From Williamsia deligens (lineage in GTDB: Bacteria > Actinomycetota > Actinomycetes > Mycobacteriales > Mycobacteriaceae), in contig NZ_JAMTCI010000001.1 of NCBI RefSeq assembly GCF_024171765.1, positions 1,954,557-2,018,556 of the forward strand: a stretch of 64,000 nucleotides of DNA, written 5' to 3'. Within the stretch, counting starts at the first letter, position 1. Each line of letters opens with the position of its first letter. The position numbers and the translations under genes were made by a program. Below are positions 60,501 to 64,000 of this stretch, piece after piece. The notes beneath the pieces are model-generated. The model was given only the letters and a program-made list of their open reading frames with translations, searched no databases and was not told the DNA's origin.

Positions 60501-60949
60501 TCGTCGGCACGGGTGAGCGGGAGGACGAACTGCGCACGCTCGCCGTCGATCTCGGTGTCGCGTCCCGTGTGCGGTTCCTCGGGGTGCGCGACGACGTCCC
60601 CGAACTGCTGCCGGGACTGGACGTCTCGGTCCTGTCGTCGGTGCACGAGGGTGTGCCGTTGGTGCTGGCCGAGTCCATGGCCGCGGGTGTGCCGGTGGTG
60701 GCCACCGACTGTGGGTCCGTCGCCGACATCGTGACCGACGGCGTCGAAGGCCACGTGGTGCCCGTCGGCGCCCACGACGTCCTGGCCGATCGCCTCATCG
60801 CGCTCGCCGCGGACCCGGCGCTGCGTCGCCGCCTCGGCGACGCGGGACGGGCCCGAGCAGAACGGGACTTCGACATCGCGTCGACTGCCCGTGGCTACGA
60901 GAGGCTGATGCACGAGGTGGTGCGCGGGAGTCAGACCCCGACCACGTAG
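57548..60949 (+). CDS. triple GT4 glycosyltransferase fusion
   Basis: 1133-residue polypeptide with three complete GT-B glycosyltransferase family 4 domains in one frame. Domain 1 (about 15-373), domain 2 (about 374-750, starting LRVMHVVPDLRIGGAERH) and domain 3 (about 754-1133, starting TMTVVMDLTFVGGAEKL) each show the GGV/GGAE donor-side loop and an E-x7-E motif: EGQPMAVLE, ECLPMALLE and EGVPLVLAE. It could build three successive linkages of the repeat unit. Separate genes are normal for this task; fusions of three are rare. GTG 57548, 5 nt after GGGGGAG, is preferred over GTG 57545. The 3' end overlaps the CapK-like gene by 19 bp. Confidence 0.88.
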   Translation: MRRHDGGRRPTRPRVLWASTSRTTRGGVASTVSAVFSTPLAESWSIRHVSTHRDGPAAVKVLTFLVGTARFVAELIVRRPAVVHLHTASYGSFVRKAVLAALARAAGVPVVLHVHGAEFHLFTARLPRPLRSVVVHTLTTAAAVIALGPGWARRLSEIAPDARVVVVPNAVRAPETAAPSSDRDDARPVQVLFLGRVGDRKGTFDLLRAWAAADVGDTAHLTVAGDGAVDAARALVHELAVDDSVEIVGWVDSETVATLLDRSDVLALPSHDEGQPMAVLEAMAAGLCIVASPVGGVPDILDEDCAVLVEPGDVAGITDALTSVIHDDDLRRRLAASAHRRFREEFDVDVVWRRVDDLYREITGSAVEPPDRPLRVMHVVPDLRIGGAERHVATLMPALDRERFSPSVVCIGEPGELFADLVEAGVPAVALRRTRRDAVRALRDLVRHMRTERPDVVLTRGYNADMLGRAAALIAGVPHRATWIHHVATEDDRPAVRRLADRLLERCTDRHLCVAHAQVPFVVDDLGHPRDKVVVVHNGIDVAAFTDLTAAPRTPVTLPGLDGTGPVIGTVSAMRPEKDHATLLHAAARIARDIPDLRVLVVGDGPERERAESLARHLGIASRTAFVGARSDVPAMLAAMDLFVLSSDSVECLPMALLEAMASGLPAVCTDVGGLGELIDDGVTGHLVPIHDPAALAAAATPLLVDPARAREMGAAARARAAEHFDLSLMVSRTQDALRDIVDPAPPAAAEPITMTVVMDLTFVGGAEKLLLDLCAVVDRSVLVPRIVCLREEGPLAARFRDLGVPVDVVAGRYAVDPRRVTDLARHLRRTGTDVVLVAHHHRAALAVGRAAAALVRIPSVVAAHDMDLTSVGRRVLPRSAVATLAASRALILLSPAQGAYLRREEGVGATAWSRTREVVIGNGIALPPAPTADRRGRARAALGLADDHMAVGIVARLSAQKAHEVAFAAFAKVLADRPTAVLLVVGTGEREDELRTLAVDLGVASRVRFLGVRDDVPELLPGLDVSVLSSVHEGVPLVLAESMAAGVPVVATDCGSVADIVTDGVEGHVVPVGAHDVLADRLIALAADPALRRRLGDAGRARAERDFDIASTARGYERLMHEVVRGSQTPTT

Positions 60950-62244
60950 GCCGACTTCACCTTGCCGCCGGTCGGTGCGGGGAGCGCGTCGAGCACGGTG
61001 ACGTCCACGTGCTGCCCCGGACCGAACATCCGGTCGACGTTGCGCTGCACCTGACGGTCGGTGACGTCACGGTCCCACCCGTCGCCGGGCACGACACGGA
61101 CCTCGAACCGGCCGGCGCGGTGTTGGACGATCTGGACCCCGCGGACGCCCACCAGGTCGTCGACGACGGTGGACGGGACCGGGAGCGCGCGGCCGTCGGC
61201 GGCGGTGAACACGTCCTCGGACCGGCCGGCGATCTCACCGATCCGACCGAAGGGCCGCCCGCACGGGCACGGCGTGTCCGTCGCGGGACCGACCTGATCG
61301 CCGGTGCGGTAGCGCAGCAGCGGGAACCCACGGTTGTGCAACCCGGTCCCGACGATCTCCCAGCGGTCGGCGACGCCGGGCACCGGGAGGAGCTCCAGGA
61401 CGCCGTAGTCGTCGAAGACGTGGTTGGTCCCGTGCTCGCAGTTGCCCGTCATGACCACCCGCTCGGTCTGCCCGTAGTGGTCCACGATCGGCGCGTCGAA
61501 CACCGATCGCATCAGGGCGCGCGCGGGACCGCCGATCACCTCCGACGACGTGATGATCCCGCGCAGCGGGAGGGTGCGTCCGGCGTCGGCGAGCAGACCG
61601 GCGAGCACCGCGATGCTGGACGGCCAGCCCTCGACGGCCTGCGGTCCGAACTCGTCGACGGCCTCGAGGATTGCCGGGAGGTGGTCGGGTGTGAGGTGGA
61701 AGCTCGACACCATCAGTTGTCGGTTCCCGTTCAGTCGGCGCACGGGCGCGCCGTCGGTGTCGGCAGCGAAGTCGCTGCCGCGCAGCACGATCCGTGGTGT
61801 GTCGGAATCCATGCCGAACCACCGCCACTGACGTTCCTGGGCGCACAACTCGTACACCGACGAGTTCGGCGTCCGCATCACCGTCACCGGGCGCCCCGAA
61901 GTCCCCGATGTGCTCGCGGGCCACATCAGTCGCTCCGGTAGCGCGCAGAAGTCCCGGCGTCGATCGGTCACGGCGACACGGTCGGTGGTCGGGATGAGCG
62001 TCAGGTCTGCCGCGGTGCGGATGTCGCGTGGGTCGATCCCGTGCTCGGCGAACAACTCCCGATAGAACGGGGATCGTCGTGCCGCCCAGCGCACCTGGGC
62101 GCGCAGCCGTCGGTCCCGCTGTCGGGCGAGATCCTCCGGCGACGCCTGTTCCGCCCACGCCAGCTGCCGACGTGCGATCGATCGATATGGATGTGCGCGA
62201 CGCAACCGGTGTTTGACGTCGACGCCCGCCCCCCGCGGTGCCAT
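60931..62244 (-). CDS. CapK/phenylacetate-CoA ligase-like adenylate-forming enzyme
   Basis: 437-residue ATP-dependent adenylate-forming protein. It has the phosphate-binding STSGTSGRPV loop near residue 115, HYGQTERV, and RYRTGDQVGPATDTPCPCGRPFGRIGEIAGRSEDV, including a CPCG pair typical of the PaaK-like branch. The C-terminal lysine lies in APTGGKVKSAYVV. In polysaccharide loci such CapK-like proteins are thought to activate an acid for attachment to the glycan; the acid here is unknown. ATG 62244 follows GAGGGGG 5 nt upstream. Confidence 0.85.
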   Translation of the reverse strand: MAPRGAGVDVKHRLRRAHPYRSIARRQLAWAEQASPEDLARQRDRRLRAQVRWAARRSPFYRELFAEHGIDPRDIRTAADLTLIPTTDRVAVTDRRRDFCALPERLMWPASTSGTSGRPVTVMRTPNSSVYELCAQERQWRWFGMDSDTPRIVLRGSDFAADTDGAPVRRLNGNRQLMVSSFHLTPDHLPAILEAVDEFGPQAVEGWPSSIAVLAGLLADAGRTLPLRGIITSSEVIGGPARALMRSVFDAPIVDHYGQTERVVMTGNCEHGTNHVFDDYGVLELLPVPGVADRWEIVGTGLHNRGFPLLRYRTGDQVGPATDTPCPCGRPFGRIGEIAGRSEDVFTAADGRALPVPSTVVDDLVGVRGVQIVQHRAGRFEVRVVPGDGWDRDVTDRQVQRNVDRMFGPGQHVDVTVLDALPAPTGGKVKSAYVVGV

Positions 62245-62309
62245 CGCTTCCCCCTCGTGATTCTTCCCCACATCGATGATGACATCTCCGAGGTGAGGAT
62301 CGCGAACGC

Positions 62310-62315
62310 TAGTGT
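62310..62315 (+). promoter_or_regulatory. -10 element, leaderless promoter of heparinase-like gene
   Basis: TAGTGT, 7 bp before the GTG at 62323, with no ribosome-binding site. Confidence 0.5.
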
Positions 62316-62322
62316 CACCGAC

Positions 62323-64000
62323 GTGCACAAGGTCACCTGGTACCGGCGCCGACTGGCGACCATGTCGGCGCGTGAGATCGCCTGGCGGGTCCGCAGCACG
62401 GTCGCCGGACGCCTCCGTCGCGTCGTGGCCCGCGAGCCGGCGGGCGGCCTCCCGCCCGGCTGGACCGAGCAGACCGCGCGACAGGCGCTCGACGCGCTGC
62501 GGGCGGGCCGAGGTGCGGCCCTCCTCACCCCGCAGCGTGCCGCCGACATCGCCGCCCGCCACCCCGAGATCGTCGACGAGGTCGTCGGCGCGGCGGACGA
62601 CGCCCTGGCCGGCCGGTTCACGTACTTCGGCTATCCGACAGCCCATCTCACCCGCCCCATCGACTGGGGGCACGACCCGATCCGGGACCTGCGCTGGCCG
62701 GACCTGTCTGCCGATCGCATCGACCACCGGACCGTCGACGGTGACGTGAAGTGGATCTGGGAACTGAACCGTCTGCAGCACCTGCCGGTCCTTGCACAGG
62801 CATGGCTGTACACGGGCGACGACCGCTACGCCGACGCCGTCCTCGACGATCTCGAGTCCTGGACGGCGGCGAACCCGCCCGGACACGGGATCGCTTGGCG
62901 TGGCGCGTTCGAGGCCGGGATCCGGGCGATCTCCGTCGTCACCGCCGTCGCCGGCCTCGCCACGGCGCCGCAGCTCACCGCGGAACGGTTCGCCCCGATC
63001 GCGCAGCTGCTGGACGCCTCGGCGCGCTACTGCGTCCGCGGACGGTCGCGGTTCAGCTCGGCCAACAACCACCTCGTCGGAGAGCTCGCCGGGCTCGCCG
63101 CCACCGCACTCACCGTCCCCGACCTCCCCGGTGCCGCGGACTGGGAACGCATCGCGGTGGCCGGACTCGTCGCCGAGGCGGACCGACAGATCCTGCCGGA
63201 CGGTGTGGGCGCCGAGCAGGCGATCGGCTATCAGATCTTCACCGCCGAACTGTTCGTCGTCGTCGCCTGCCTGCTGGCCGATCGGGGGCGTGAGGTGCCG
63301 TCCGCGCTGGTCGCGACGATCGACCGGGGTGCCGGGTTCCTCCGCGACCTGGGTGCCCCCACCCCCAGGATCGGCGACGACGACGAGGGCGTCGCCCTGC
63401 GATGGGGCGCCGAACCGGTGCGGACCGTCGCACACCACCTCGACCTCGTCGCCGGCATCCACGACGGCGCCGCCCCTGCCGGCGCACCCACCACCGCCGC
63501 ACGCGAGTGGATGGCCGCCACGATCGCCGGCGCACGCCTGGCACCCGATGCCGCCGCATCGAGCGCGGTGCACGGCGTCGACGGATCGGTGTGGTTCCCC
63601 GACGGCGGGCTCGTCGTCCTGCGACGCCCGGGACGCCGCGTCACCGTCGACGTCGCGCCGCTGGGATACCTCGCGATCGCGGCGCACGGCCACGCCGACG
63701 CCCTCGCGATCACCGTCGCCGACGACGACGGCGAGATCGTCGAGGACCCGGGCACGGGCAGCTACTACGGACACCCGGCGTGGCGAGAGGTGCTGCGCGG
63801 CACAGCAGCTCACGCCACCGTCACCGTCGACGGACGGGATCAGTCGGACATGGGTGGGCCCTTCCTGTGGACACGCCATGCGCGGGTCCGGGTCCGCGCG
63901 GTCGACCTGGACGCCGGGGTCGTCGACGCCGAGCACTACGGGTACGACGACGGGCCCGACGGGGTCGTCCACCGGCGATGGGTGATCACCCCACCCGACG
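62323..64000 (+). CDS. heparinase II/III-like polysaccharide lyase, 3' end beyond window
   Basis: 559 codons visible. The N-terminal helical toroid (about residues 1-380) includes FTYFGYPTAHLTRPIDWGHDPI, KWIWELNRLQHL, RSRFSSANNHLVGELAGL and EQAIGYQIFTAELFVV, the pattern of alginate-lyase/heparinase II/III proteins in polysaccharide loci. The following beta domain begins near VWFPDGGLVVLRR and has YLAIAAHGHADALAITV, with the catalytic-site histidines. No signal peptide is visible, so it may act inside or in a membrane complex, perhaps trimming stray polysaccharide. GTG 62323 is set by TAGTGT 7 bp upstream. It runs off the right edge. Confidence 0.82.
   Translation, partial: MHKVTWYRRRLATMSAREIAWRVRSTVAGRLRRVVAREPAGGLPPGWTEQTARQALDALRAGRGAALLTPQRAADIAARHPEIVDEVVGAADDALAGRFTYFGYPTAHLTRPIDWGHDPIRDLRWPDLSADRIDHRTVDGDVKWIWELNRLQHLPVLAQAWLYTGDDRYADAVLDDLESWTAANPPGHGIAWRGAFEAGIRAISVVTAVAGLATAPQLTAERFAPIAQLLDASARYCVRGRSRFSSANNHLVGELAGLAATALTVPDLPGAADWERIAVAGLVAEADRQILPDGVGAEQAIGYQIFTAELFVVVACLLADRGREVPSALVATIDRGAGFLRDLGAPTPRIGDDDEGVALRWGAEPVRTVAHHLDLVAGIHDGAAPAGAPTTAAREWMAATIAGARLAPDAAASSAVHGVDGSVWFPDGGLVVLRRPGRRVTVDVAPLGYLAIAAHGHADALAITVADDDGEIVEDPGTGSYYGHPAWREVLRGTAAHATVTVDGRDQSDMGGPFLWTRHARVRVRAVDLDAGVVDAEHYGYDDGPDGVVHRRWVITPPD

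Noticed and set aside
62245-63972. Minus-strand extension of the CapK-like frame to 1013 codons
   Set aside because: It is antisense to the heparinase-like gene; the PaaK-like domain begins at 62244.

Overview
The window is GC-rich (about 70%), densely packed actinobacterial chromosome with no sign of a plasmid, prophage or transposon. Several genes point to a mycolic-acid bacterium (Mycobacteriales; Gordonia, Williamsia or Rhodococcus are my best guesses): an antigen-85-like secreted mycolyltransferase/esterase, an EphD-type epoxide hydrolase/SDR fusion, a DUF4185 protein (a family now linked to D-arabinan hydrolysis), a 13E12/DUF222 HNH protein, an F420-type PPOX protein, and the tRNA-Gly/dcd/ugd neighbourhood also known from mycobacteria.

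Region by region. 1-4.8 kb: GMC oxidoreductase (cut by the left edge), alpha/beta hydrolase, PAP2 phosphatase and DUF4185 protein. 5-7.7 kb: DMT permease, then an ATP-grasp/VOC gene pair. 7.7-17 kb: DUF222-HNH, a three-gene operon with 4-bp overlaps (MFS, thioesterase-like, alpha/beta hydrolase), GNAT, YibE/F membrane protein and small redox genes. 17-26 kb: secreted enzymes (mycolyltransferase-like, glycoside hydrolase with a long Thr/Ser/Ala tail, secretory lipase) around a dicarboxylate transporter and its DcuSR-like two-component system. 26-30 kb: tRNA-Gly, PHP protein, dcd and UDP-glucose dehydrogenase. 30-42.4 kb: lipid-oxidation genes resembling the mycobacterial mymA locus (LipR-like hydrolase, SDR, diiron protein, Baeyer-Villiger monooxygenase), a TetR/MFS pair, and an operon of EphD-like fusion, PF10118 protein and ferredoxin reductase. 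42.4-45.1 kb: an M-box Mg2+ riboswitch, mgtC and an NRAMP-like transporter. 45.3-64 kb: a Wzx/Wzy-type exopolysaccharide locus, still open at the right edge.

Working together: the M-box, MgtC and NRAMP-related genes form a magnesium-starvation operon. The polysaccharide locus holds a Wzy polymerase between two Wzz/BY-kinase-like proteins that have both lost the Walker A lysine, a Wzx flippase, a pyruvyltransferase, one polypeptide carrying three complete GT4 glycosyltransferases, a CapK-like adenylate-forming enzyme and a heparinase-like lyase. Ugd, 17 kb away, could supply UDP-glucuronate.

Many genes start 6-7 bp after a TANNNT -10 hexamer with no Shine-Dalgarno sequence, so leaderless transcription looks common here and was used to choose starts. 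Coordinates were derived by hand from the sequence; functional names rest on recognised motifs, not on database searches.
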